Below are positions 54,650 to 64,000 of a stretch of 64,000 nucleotides of DNA, one piece after another. Position 1 is the stretch's first letter. Each line of letters starts with the position of its first letter. A program made the translations under genes and the position numbers. The stretch spans positions 198,769,126 to 198,833,125 of the forward strand of contig JAHLJT010000631.1 of the NCBI GenBank assembly GCA_031308135.1, in the 5' to 3' direction. Under the pieces are notes generated by a model. It ran no database searches and was not told the origin of the DNA. It worked only from the letters and a program-made list of their open reading frames with translations. The stretch is from Acheta domesticus. Lineage: Eukaryota > Arthropoda > Insecta > Orthoptera > Gryllidae.

Positions 54650-56140
54650 AGAAACGTATATTAACTCGGTGAACAATTAAACTAAATAAGAGTTATCATT
54701 ATCGGCAAGTGCAAGCGTGAGTGATGTTAAAGTGCGCCAGGAGCAAATGAAAAACATACGTTCAAAAGTTATCTGTGGTCTTGTGCTAAAAGTTATCTGC
54801 TGACATGTGTTAATATGATTTTGAGATGGTAGTGTTATCAATTTGTTCATGATTAATCTGTCTTTTAAGATTTATGTTGAAAAAAATGAATACCACAATT
54901 ATTTAAGAGTATTAATTTACATACACAAGGTAATTTTTGTGACCAAATTAATTGTTTCTAACAGTCCAATGATATTAATATTAATGCAATGCATCATTTT
55001 ATTTATCTGCTTATTTAAATTATCTTTCAAAAGTTAGTGATGATTTAAAAACTAAGAAATTCATTCAGTAGTCTTCAGTAAGTTGCCTGTTCTAACCAGT
55101 GACAGACTTATACCTATTTCTTCTCTATAAAAACGGGGTGTGGTACATGTTACAGGGATAGTTATGGTAATAAATAGAACTTTTGATTTTTTTAAAGTTA
55201 TTTATTGAAACAGGAATGAAGTATACTGATAATATAAATGGCACAGTAAATAGTGTATAAAGTTGCACAATGATATTGCACTCTTGTATTATCAGTTATT
55301 GTGACTACAATACCATAAACTACTCCCTGATTATGCAGTCATTTTGCAGTATAACCTCTCATTAACTTGTTAAATAATTCAAATCAGGATGATCATATTA
55401 TACTCTAGTTTCCAGTGTACTCCATTTTCCCAAATGCTCCACATACTCCAGTTTTATAGTTCATGCTAAATTATTCCCAAAAGGCAGTAGTAAGTAGTAA
55501 AAGATTACTATATTTATTACCCCACTTACTCTTGTAGTACTGATGAGGATTGTGAAAAAGCTCAAGGTAAGACAATGGTTATTTTCACTAATAAAATTAG
55601 TTATTATGTCAAAGAAAATTTCGAAATGCATGTGAGATTTGAGGAGTGAAATGTGGTGCCACTTGCCCAAAACCAAGTTACAAGGAATGTTGAAAATGTT
55701 ACCAACTAACGGTTACAAACAGCTACAAAAAACTGAAACAATATTAATGTTCCAGAAAAAAATATAAGAAAGTGCCATTCATGAATTTAGCCATGGTTCA
55801 TTAAAAAAACTACAATACTTGGTGGGATGGACTTTGTTTGGGTTCTTAATATAATTCCTTAGGAAGTACTTTCTTATAAAAATTATTGTTTCACTCTGAT
55901 TCACCAGGGCATTGCTGTCTTCCTTACCACAAATAAAGCCAATGTTTTTTACTATACGCTTCAAGGTTTGAGAGTCTTGAAAATTCAATGTATTATCACC
56001 CACAAACTCTGAAGAACAGGTTTCTTATAGAAATACCAAGACCTACATAATATTTAATTCATGTTACTTCACATAAAATACTACAAAATACGGCGATCAT
56101 TGTATAGATGAATACAATTCTATAATAACAAAGTAATTAA
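54650..56140. other. AT-rich DNA, one unrecognised - strand ORF
   Basis: A 74-codon - strand frame at 55779-56003 (starting GDNTLNFQDSQTLKRIVKN) has amphipathic, protein-like composition but I do not recognise it. Nothing else is supported. Confidence 0.35.
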
Positions 56141-56457
56141 AAACTTTAAATGATTCTGCACCCAAATTATAATGTATTTTATTGGAAATTCCATCCTTAA
56201 TAAAATTGTCAATATTGAAGCTGGATGAGTCCTTCTAGGGTGGTCAGAGCTTCTTGCTTTTTATGTCTGTTGATAATTCTTTCAATAGACTTCACACCCA
56301 CCTGTTGTTGAAAAAGAAAATTGGATTTATTACTATTAATGCATAACTAATGATAATTAATAGTTATAGAAAATAAATACACCAATAACTATTTTAATTA
56401 TGAAAATTATACCTGTCAGTTTTGTAAGATAATATTTAGGGGAAAAAATTATCTTAC

Positions 56458-56613
56458 CTGTAATAATATTTTCCATTTGTGGTATCATTAGTGTGATTGA
56501 CTTGTGGTTACAATTGTGATTCCTTTGAGTAACAGAACCCCTTCTTCCACTGTTTTCTTCCACAATCCACAAAATAAATTTACAATTCCCGTTTGAAGAG
56601 AACTTTGAATTCA
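56458..56613 (-). CDS. candidate host gene, exon 2 (function unknown)
   Basis: Read from an AG in TTTTAGGTTAAAG, it continues the phase left by the exon at 56767-56860. It stays open for 51 codons (KFSSNGNCKFILWIVEENSG and on to LMIPQMENIITG) and meets the donor ACAG|GTAAG. The first AG of TTTTAG would create an immediate stop, so the second AG is chosen. A possible third exon begins at 56301 after TTTTTCAACAACAG; its long open frame is out of phase and the in-phase one stops after six codons. The gene model is therefore incomplete or broken. Confidence 0.35.
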
Positions 56614-56766
56614 CTTTAACCTAAAAGACAAAATACTAAGAAAAGACCCAGATGGAGTTGGGATATTCATTATTTTTCAATGATTATTAAGTTGGGTTTA
56701 GAAAAATTAATAATAAATATAATAAAATTAATTGTACACAAAAAATACAAAATCGAAAAAACTAAC

Positions 56767-56860
56767 CTTTACCACTAAAACTATCTCGACCAAGCCCCCA
56801 CAATGCCGTGGACGGACAATTCCGAACACCGGATAAATTGAAGGGAACTGTGGCCGCCAT
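56767..56860 (-). CDS. candidate host gene, first coding exon (function unknown)
   Basis: On the - strand ACAATGGCGGCC starts a frame MAATVPFNLSGVRNCP…LGRDSFSGK that ends at the donor AAAG|GTTAGT. The ATGGCGGC start in a CpG-containing stretch among AT-rich DNA looks like a promoter-proximal coding exon. No family recognised. A similar start (CCACTACAATGGCGGC, then a PF motif) occurs at 60596 on the other strand. Confidence 0.4.
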
Positions 56861-57152
56861 TGTAGTGGATGACTAGCGCGTGCGTTTCAAAGTTAAGGCT
56901 GTGTCCAGCTGTTTCCACGAGTTTCAGTCATGTTTTGAGAGTGTGTAACAGAAGTAAGAAGATACAATCAAACTCCACAACAAATGACCACACTGCGGCC
57001 ATTGTTTTCATACATGTTATGTCATTATAACAATATTATAGATACGAACATTTTCATTAATTTCTATGTCCCGTTTTGTTTTAGACAGTCATATTTACAG
57101 GTTTATTATTAACTACATATTGCTGCATAAAATAAAAAACAAATAATTGGAG

Positions 57153-57156
<4 letters not shown>

Positions 57157-57195
<39 letters not shown>
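57157..57195. repeat. (TA)n microsatellite, left border of a GC-rich block
   Basis: An uninterrupted run of TA dinucleotides that ends abruptly at TTGAGACGAAATGG. Confidence 0.95.
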
Positions 57196-57197
<2 letters not shown>

Positions 57198-58771
57198 AGA
57201 CGAAATGGACGAAGTCCAGTCGTCCCGTGATAAATCCGCACGCCATAAGAGCCCATGCAATTTGAAAACCGCGCGCCGTCGACGTCAGAGAGTGACGCAG
57301 GCGACGGCTATTTTCCAGATACGCGACCGGAACGACGGTTGCCAATAAGAGGAAGGCAGATAAACCCACACTAGCCATTGGCCGGTGCAGGTCACGCCAG
57401 GGGAGGATGGAAAAGGCATCCTGGCAATCTGCATAGGGAAGGAGTCTCGTAAAAATTTACGACGAAGCAAGACGTATGCTAGGAGTATCGTAAGAATTTC
57501 TGACGAAGCAAGACGTACGCTAGTACTCTCGTAACAATTTCCGACGGGGCTAGACGTATCCTCGTAAAAAGTTTCCAACGGAACAAGATGTCTGAAAGTG
57601 CGCGGGAGTAAAGCTACGCGGACCGGATTTCGAGAGGGTTATTCAATGAACTATTAATCGAAGTTAATTCGTGAGGAAGATTCCGGAGAGGACAGGAATT
57701 TCGGACTGTGAGACTGGAGTTGTGCCTCACCGGGAAGTTACATAATTCCCGAGGCAGCAAAAGCGTGGAAGCAGACGCCCCACGCCACTTCCTTGTCACC
57801 CAGGCTGCCGAAAACTAGTCGCCCGACACCGGAAAGCCTTCGAAGAAACATGAATTACAAAGACTAACGGCGTCCAAATTCTTTGAATTTACAAGTAATT
57901 TGCACGTGGGGGAGAAGAAAGAAGACTGGAGGTGCATCCGAGAAGCTGGTCCGGAACGCGGAATCCTGCGAGGACGAGAGGCGCTACGGGATAACTCGCC
58001 GTTTGCATCGCAAGGTCGCCATCGGCACCGCCGTTACCCTGCAGGCGCGCCGGGAGCCCATCCCTCCGCGCGGCTGCGAAACCGGCGAGGTCGTCCACCC
58101 CGCCCGTCCCGACTGCTAGTAGGCGAGCTGACGCCCGCCGGAACGCGAGAGAGGGGAGGTTGGTAGAGGTATTTCGTCGCCCTACGGAGAACGAGCGTGA
58201 GTACCCGTAAAATCACATACATTGACGCAAAGGTAGAAACTGTTAATAATTCAGGAGAGACTAATACAGACAATTTTGGGTTTGAAATTAGTTTTTTAAT
58301 TCAAAGTGTTATTGTAAATGTGATTCAATGTGGAAGGCGATGCTTACTGCCACCCAAATCAGAGTAATGATTAATTTTCTAAGGTAGTAGTCAGGTAGCT
58401 CCAGCTGGAGGCAGGATTTGTAGAATTAATTTGCATGTAATGTGTATAGTCAGCACGTGGCGAAGCGGTGGTTTGCCCGCGGCGAATTGTAAATTGTGTA
58501 TAGCTCATTTCAGTCAATGAACGAAGTTTCAAAGAGCTTGTGAACTGTGTTATCCCCTTGTCACTAACCAATTAGGATTTCCTGGAGGGAGAATCCTTGA
58601 AAACAATTGATAACCAACCGGCAGGGCCTGGCGACGGAGCGGCGACAGGAGCGCCGCACAGTCCCGGTGACACCCACGCCAGAAACACTTCTCGTGGGGT
58701 ACAAACGCCCTGACCCGACGAAGGTTGATTAATGCCGGCACGTCGCAAAGACACGACGTGTTCCGTCGCAA
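57196..58771. mobile_element. 1.58 kb GC-rich insert between two (TA)n tracts, possible solo LTR or unknown element
   Basis: The block differs sharply in composition from both flanks and lies exactly between two (TA)n tracts, as if inserted in one microsatellite. It starts TGAGACGAAATGG (after a T) and ends GTCGCAACA before TG(TA)n, so TG…CA ends are possible. It carries a ~41 bp tandem repeat at 57441-57595 and a few GC-rich ORFs that I do not trust. No primer-binding site or partner LTR is visible. Confidence 0.45.
57441..57595. repeat. ~41 bp minisatellite, nearly four copies
   Basis: Units such as GGAGTCTCGTAAAAATTTAC plus GACGAAGCAAGACGTATGCT repeat with divergence (GAGTATCGTAAGAATTTCTG, GTACTCTCGTAACAATTTCC). 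The last unit is partial. Confidence 0.9.
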
Positions 58772-58772
58772 C

Positions 58773-58820
<48 letters not shown>
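58772..58820. repeat. (TA)n microsatellite, right border
   Basis: An uninterrupted TA run following CGCAACATG. Confidence 0.95.
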
Positions 58821-58821
<1 letters not shown>

Positions 58822-58826
<5 letters not shown>

Positions 58827-60185
58827 CCACCTTAGGTTTTTTCCCTTCTTATTCAAATTCAAAAATCTACCAGTTTGTCCCCTCCCCTATTTTTCTGCTC
58901 AGTGTGGCTTCTGACACCATGGAAGGTGTTGAGAGTTTGTTTCTTTAACATAAGCTATCAAGGTAAGCTAATTTGTACCTGGTACATAATTATAATTTAC
59001 ACCAATTTCTTTTACTTAAAACATAAAAGGTAGAAAATATTCAATTTATTTTAGTTAATTTGTTTTACTGAAATCCTAAATATTAAAAAATTGTAATTTA
59101 GCTTATAAGAATTTCTTTTTATATAAAATAGACCTGAAGAAGAGGAAAAGGGCTCCTTGAAATGGTAATGTTTCACAATTACACACTACATTTTTATAAA
59201 ATTCCAAATATAAATTATTTTTATTAACCTTTTGGCTTTCAATAAGTACCATTATGACAGTCTAAAATAACACTGGACAAAGAAATCTAATTATAACCCA
59301 AAGACAGAAGATAGTGGAATATGAACATTTTGACATAAAAGGCCTACTAACTGTCCAAATTCATTTTTTTTCCTTTGTGAATTCAACTGAATGAAATCTA
59401 GAACAGACTTGTTCCTTACCTTCCTGGTCATGGTGCTGACAAAAACAAACATTAATCAGGATTTCAAGTACATTTTTCTACAAAAACATATTTAATATTT
59501 CTTTATTCCATTTCACAAGAAAAGGTGGAAACCTACCAAATTATTTTCCTATAATATTTTTTAAAATATTTTCTGTTTGGAAGAAGCTTCACAACTACAC
59601 AAATAGATTATTAGTTGATTAGATAGCTGTGTGGTTCCAACCTGTCTAGATCTGTGTGTACCCCTTATAACTTCTCAGAATATACAAGAAAGGTTACTAG
59701 TTTTTTCTCAGCAAAAAGAAGTCGCAACATGAATAGGGATATTATTATTCCTCTTTTGTTTATCACTATTTAAATTATAACATATAACTTTTTTTAAAAA
59801 CTGAAATTTATTTATTACATCTGATTGGTTCAATGCTAAAAATAAATACAACTACACTCACAGGCATGACTGAGCCGAGTTATTGGAGGGAGATGTTGGA
59901 GGAGGGGACTCTTAATTTAAATTAATGATAGTTATTATAGAGTAAGTATTACACAGCAAACACCTGAGCATGAATGCTCATTAACGTTATTCATCTTTAG
60001 TAACATCTTTTAAAATAAATTTTAAAAACTTCTGAATTTGAGGGTGAAACAAAAACAACTGTACATGAATACAACTTTATTTGTCATTACTATAACGAAA
60101 GGCCTTTTATCCTTCGTAATCAATTATTAATTTAGGAACAATACTCTTTTGTTAAGCAGTTGCCTCAACATTTGTTTGTGGAGTG
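58822..60185. other. AT-rich DNA, no gene supported
   Basis: A 16-base - strand stretch ACCATGACCAGGAAG at about 59418-59433 lies between a TTTTTGTCAG acceptor-like and a GTAAGG donor-like site, but a micro-exon cannot be supported on this alone. Confidence 0.35.
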
Positions 60186-60398
60186 TCACTTGTTTGTAGT
60201 TGCTACATGGTGCAAACTAATTTTCATATAAATGTTCACTATAGCTTTGACTAATAAAATAATATGGCTTTCAGGAAACAAGTTGTCACTGGCATGCATT
60301 TCTAGTTCCTGAAAGACACAAATGTTCTGCACTTTTTCCAGTACTTGCATTTGCGCACTTAAACTCACATTGCCTTGGGGTGGCATTCCATTTTTCAT
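60186..60398 (-). other. unrecognised 70-codon ORF with protein-like composition
   Basis: The - strand frame from ATG at 60398 has an amphipathic helix-like N-half (SAQMQVLEKVQNICVFQELE) and ends SHIILLVKAIVNIYMKISLH and ATTNK. The last part resembles the C-terminal 'S.H...L.K.I...Y...R..H' tail of several cut-and-paste transposases, but this is too short to name. There is no partner exon. Confidence 0.25.
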
Positions 60399-60595
60399 TA
60401 CTTTTTTCTATCAAACATTTTACAAAGTGAACATATTTTTCTTAACCATCTTATTTCACGAATGTTTTCATACACTGAAATAATATATTTATACTGCAGA
60501 AAACAGCCAAAGACCAATACTAACTCGCTATCAGTGGCAAAGAACTCGAAATAATACTCTTTACCCACGTTCTAAGCACGTTTCTTCCACTACAA

Positions 60596-60644
60596 TGGCG
60601 GCGGGCAACCCCTTCAAATTATTCCGCGACAGCAGCGCTCTCAG
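60596..60644 (+). CDS. possible first coding exon of a + strand gene
   Basis: ATGGCGGCGGGCAACCCC encodes MAAGNPFKLFRDSSALS and runs into the strong donor-like CTCA|GTGAGT. It lies in a small CpG-containing island. No downstream exon was found, so this is weak. The bases around its ATG resemble the - strand start at 56860. Confidence 0.3.
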
Positions 60645-60649
60645 TGAGT

Positions 60650-61625
60650 CTAGTTTATTTCCAATGTCTTTGATCTCGACTAACTCGACTATGATTAGTG
60701 ATGAAAACAATTGAAAAATAATAAATAAAAATAAAAACGCGTAGAACTAAATTAACACATCTGACAAAATCACTAAATGCAGATTTATGAAAAATAGCAA
60801 ACCGCAATATGCGAATCGCTAGCAATCTGACAGATCACAATCCACATGAATGGCTTCAATGTTGGCGGAATCTACGGAAGTAGTCATTTTTTCATTGCAA
60901 ACGTAAATTTAAAAAAATGTTCCTACCCATTAAACGTAATATATATAGGATAATTGTGTGAAGGTTGGCAACGGCATGTGCCAACACAAAACGAAACGAA
61001 AGTACCCTAAATCGAGTATGAATACATGTTCTCATCCGACAGTGGCATTTTTCAAAAGTTGTCACATTAGCTGGCCACAACTATAGGTGTTGTTGGATAG
61101 GGTTGATACTACTATGGGCTGTATCTTGTTCGGGTAACCCGGTAGTTGCCCGCCTCATCGGCACGCTACCACTGGTGGCTCTCACGCTGTCACGCCCAGC
61201 ACCAGCTCCAGGCGCGCCCTGGCGCTCCCCAGGCAGCGGCTTTTTTCCGAGGCGTCTCATGCTTCGCGTCTCCATACTGTGATGAGTCTGTGCGTTTTTA
61301 AGCTACCGCCAGCTTAAAGGAAACGGGAGAAGAGAAGGGGGCAGTGGAAAAAAGAGTTAGAATAGAAGGGTAAAATAGAAACGACTCCCTAGCCCTCGCA
61401 AACCTAATAGTGTCGGGGTCAGAAACACAAGAGTTGGCCGATAGGAAGATTGGCCTACAGGACAGAAAACAGAAATGTGCCACAAGTAAGTGGAAGTAAT
61501 GACACACCAAGTTAAAAGTGGGAATTGCAGGATGTTTAGAAGAATGACAGCGCACAGCTGCTCCGATTAGTCGCCTTCTACGACAGGGGGAGGTCCCGTG
61601 GTGCTATTCTACTAAAACCCCCGAC
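60650..61625. other. mixed unique DNA; SINE-like 3' end near 61560-61640
   Basis: ATTAGTCGCCTTCTACGACA, then GGTCCCGTGGTGCTATTCTA at 61565-61612 resembles the conserved 3' region of insect SINEs that end in short tandem repeats, and it runs directly into (TTA)n. No A/B boxes were identified, so the call is tentative. Confidence 0.35.
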
Positions 61626-61636
61626 ACCACACGGGG

Positions 61637-61672
<36 letters not shown>

Positions 61673-61682
61673 TTATTATTAT
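61637..61682. repeat. (TTA)n microsatellite
   Basis: About fifteen TTA units with one interruption. It lies some 70 bp beyond the 3' end of the Dong-like copy, i.e. (TAA)n on that element's sense strand. Confidence 0.92.
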
Positions 61683-61763
61683 CTCGTATCTCTACGGTGA
61701 CTACATAAATTGTACAGGTTGACATAATCACAATACAAATTATGATTATAATTTTGAATCTAA

Positions 61764-62572
61764 TTATTCACGTTGATTCCCTACAAATTTTCTGACGATT
61801 CTGGCCGTTGAGATGATAGTAACCTTCTGCATAAGCTTCCATAGGTTTTCAGGAAGATCTAATTCCTTGAGACTTTGATGCATGGTCTTCGGGATGGCTC
61901 CAGTACTTGATACTATAATTGGAATGATTCTCACTTTGCAAACATTCCATTGTTGGATGATAGATTCTGAGAGATCCACATACTTCTTTTCTGTGTATTT
62001 CAACTGAAGATTGGATGTGTTTGGAATTGAGACATCGATAATGTCGACTTGCCAGCTTTCTTTATTGAACAGAACAATGTCAGGCCGATTGCAGATGACA
62101 GTTCTGTCTGTGAGAATCGTTCTGTCCCAGTACAGTCGATAAGACTGATTTTCCAACACATTCTCCGGGTTATACACATAGTGCGGAACTCGTGCTTCGG
62201 ATGATAATTGGTACTTCTGGGCCAATTCTTGGTGGATTACTTTTGCTACTGCATCATGCCTGTTCCTATATTCTGATCCAGCTATATGTGAGCAGCCTGA
62301 TGTAATGTGCTGTATTGATTCACTTTGTTCACAACCGAATCGACAGCGGTCATCGTTCACACTTGGGTCTTTCAGTATATATTTTCTGTAATTTCGTGTT
62401 GGAATTACTTGATCTTGAATGGCAACCATAAATCCTTCAGTTTCAGCGAAGATCTGCCCTGAGATCAACCAGTAGTTTGACGACAGTGTATCGACATGTG
62501 CTTGGCCGATCTCGTTTGGATGTCTTCCGTGAATAGGCTTTGCCATCCACGCATCAAGTTTTTGCTGGATAC
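61764..62572 (-). pseudogene. Dong/R4-like finger and restriction-like endonuclease
   Basis: AIQDQVIPTRNYRKYIL is followed by the Cys/His finger CRFGCEQSESIQHITSGCSH, HDAVAKVIHQELAQKYQL and RPDIVLFNKESWQVDIIDVS. The RPD…D residues are the restriction-like endonuclease core of R2/R4-type LINEs. It ends at the stop near 61764. This 3' half has no visible stop; the gene is broken only by the Harbinger insertion as far as the window shows. Confidence 0.85.
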
Positions 62573-62575
62573 TTA

Positions 62576-63878
62576 GGGCCGAATTTATGAACCTCTGCCA
62601 GGGGCCTGCCAGGCCTAGCAGGCTGCCAGGGTTCGGTTTTGCGATCTATGAACGGCCCCCAGCGCTAGCTGGCCCCTAGCAAGCCCCCAGCAGCGGCTCT
62701 CTGTTGGCAGCGGCATGCTGGTCCTGCCAGGGGTCCCCCAGCCTGCCCCCACATGTGATTTTACTCCCTCCGTGTGTTGTTGTGGTCTACTATATTCGTA
62801 TTTTACCGACTTTGCATGATTTTTGGACCTTCTTCTTGATTTACGGCAACCTAGCACACGTTTTGGACTTGTCAATCGGATATACGGCGAATTTTAGCTT
62901 TCTCTTTTGGACCGTTCTTTTTACATACGGCAACATAACCTGCAAGATTGACGTGAAATCTGATTACGACACTGCTAACATTTTTTATATCAAGGTAATA
63001 GAATATAAAGCAAAGTTCTTATGTATCTTGTGGATTGAGGCTTGACTTTGAATATTAGTTGTTTTTTTGCGGACATGGTATTGTTTCAGGATATGGATGA
63101 TTTGTATGAATTTATAGAATTCGTGCAGGATGTTGTAGAGAGGGGGAGACGACTGCCACGTAGGTTCATTCGAGATTTGGCGAATCCATTAGAACATTTT
63201 TCTGAAAGGCAATTTCAGGAAAGGTATAGATTTCAGAAAAGAACGGTCGTAGAATTCCTGTACCCTTTAATGAATGCATTATTAAAGCAGATAATCGCCG
63301 AAGACCGGTACCCGTGATGATAAAACTTTTGTCTCCGTGAAGGGCGGACTCTTCTTTTTCAACATTTTTAATTCACACGAAACACTGGATAAGCACTCGC
63401 GAAACACTGGATAAACTGAACGAGACACGTTGATTCTATTCAATGGAAACAATGCTCGGACCACGCGGTACACGAAAACAAGAAGAAACAGGTGAATTCT
63501 TATACCAACTCTCACAAGGTGAAACTACTTGTGTATCAGAGTCATTTCGTCGATAATAACGTGCATAATACATTTACATAAAGGCGCATATTTATAAAAG
63601 GGAATGTGAGTCAAAACAAACAATTCATTTAATTTATATTAATAATATTTGGACTGTAAATAATGGCTTTCGAATGCGTAATATTGGTACCACTCGCTCA
63701 GGCATTTCCTTGTTTCCAACAATGTTGCCAGTGCGCCTCCAAACTAGCCCCCAGAACGCTGCTACCTGGGAGAGAGGTAGGGGACGATTTCAAATTCCAG
63801 CCGCCCCCTTCCTCCCAGCAAGCCCCCAGCTGGCAGACCCCTGGGAGCTCTGCTGGCAGACGTTTATAAATATGACCC
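62576..63878 (+). mobile_element. 1.3 kb PIF/Harbinger element, internally deleted
   Basis: It is flanked by TTA (62573-62575 and 63879-63881), the PIF/Harbinger target duplication. The ends GGGCCGAATTTATGAACCTC and, on the other strand, GGGTCATATTTATAAACGTC begin inverted repeats of about 50 bp that continue into repeated TGCCAG motifs. It encodes only the start of a transposase. It is inserted in the coding frame of the Dong-like copy. Confidence 0.93.
63075..63317 (+). pseudogene. Harbinger transposase N-terminal fragment
   Basis: After a possible acceptor (TTGTTTCAG) or from an ATG nearby, the frame reads DDLYEFIEFVQDVVERGRR and FIRDLANPLEHFSERQFQER, then YRFQKRTVVEFLYPLM. This is the N-terminal helical region of HARBI1-like transposases ('R..NPLE...E.EF..R.RF.K.TV..L'). 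It stops soon after (EDRYP), and the DDE catalytic part is absent, consistent with internal deletion. Confidence 0.85.
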
Positions 63879-63881
63879 TTA

Positions 63882-64000
63882 GTCCCGTAAGGTTTACGTC
63901 TGACTGGCATAATTTTAATGGTGTCCATTCGTCTACTGCACAAACTGCTGCGTGTAGCTTGGATGCGGTAGATTTCTCCTGGAAGAACTTTCTGAGGCTC
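63882..64000 (-). pseudogene. Dong/R4-like thumb/linker segment beyond the Harbinger element
   Basis: The - strand frame reads LRKFFQEKSTASKLHAAVCA and WTPLKLCQSDVNLTGLS. It runs in phase into IQQKLDAWMAKPIHG on the other side of the insertion. The counterpart in the 51-54 kb copy is the LRDYFLQKAKSSEWITAI region. It is cut by the window edge. Confidence 0.8.

Larger units (their letters stand above)
61756..64000 (-). mobile_element. second Dong/R4-like retrotransposon, 3' part, interrupted by Harbinger
   Basis: The - strand frame 61764-62546 is open for 260 codons and continues on the far side of the Harbinger element (63882 to the window edge) when the insertion and one TTA are ignored. 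It is related to the copy at 50.95-54.6 kb but clearly diverged, so it is a different family member. The 5' part lies beyond the window. Confidence 0.85.

Noticed and set aside
57157..57378. - strand ORF containing a Tyr/Ile repeat next to the (TA)n tract
   Set aside because: The repeat is translated microsatellite; there is no other evidence for coding.

Overview
The window is eukaryotic, AT-rich and loaded with transposons. It is almost certainly from an arthropod, probably an insect with a large genome. It contains introns with GT-AG boundaries, two recognisable conserved animal genes, and decayed elements of many superfamilies: pogo/Tigger, P, hAT, PIF/Harbinger, LINEs with RNase H-like tails, Dong/R4-like LINEs, a tRNA-type SINE and many foldback MITEs. 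The first host gene encodes a PKNOX/PREP-type TALE homeodomain protein. From memory, Drosophila lacks this class while other insects keep it, so a non-dipteran insect is most likely.

Region 1, 1-22 kb (+ strand): the 3' half of a PKNOX-like gene. Exons lie at 5282-5424, 11320-11635 and 15391-15581, and the upstream exons fall outside the window. A 4.3 kb pogo/Tigger element (790-5106, TA target duplication) lies upstream of the first visible exon, and its dead transposase gene is split by a 2.2 kb CT/GA-rich minisatellite. The intron between exons 1 and 2 holds a decayed duplicate of the start of the homeodomain exon. The next intron holds a foldback element whose 163 bp arms differ at one base.

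Region 2, 22.6-46.1 kb: nested repeats around an intact, intronless XRCC2-like gene (33866-34711, +). A 1,987 bp segment (25163-27149) recurs inverted at 44137-46122 with only a few differences. The inner edge of the inverted copy is exactly the terminus of a 3.04 kb P-type DNA transposon (41093-44136). That transposon still carries spliced exons for a THAP zinc finger plus coiled coil but has no visible catalytic domain. The P-type element repeatedly targeted one MITE family (8 bp target duplications). It left empty scars made only of two terminal-repeat stubs between 8 bp duplications, which is the known signature of P-element excision. The same interval contains a 5'-truncated LINE inserted in a foldback MITE, a hAT MITE and several other terminal-inverted-repeat elements.

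Region 3, 46-64 kb: a hAT/ZMYM1-like transposase fragment, a tRNA-derived SINE, a possible LTR relic, and a degraded Dong/R4-like non-LTR retrotransposon on the - strand (50.9-54.6 kb) with Myb-like N-terminus, reverse transcriptase and restriction-like endonuclease. A second Dong/R4-like copy (61.76-64 kb) is interrupted by a PIF/Harbinger element with a TTA duplication. Between them are a possible small - strand host gene (56.4-56.9 kb), a GC-rich block bracketed by two (TA)n tracts, and a possible + strand first exon at 60.6 kb.

All calls come from reading the sequence; no database search was run. Gene-family names rest on recognised motifs, and repeat boundaries rest on visible terminal repeats and target-site duplications.
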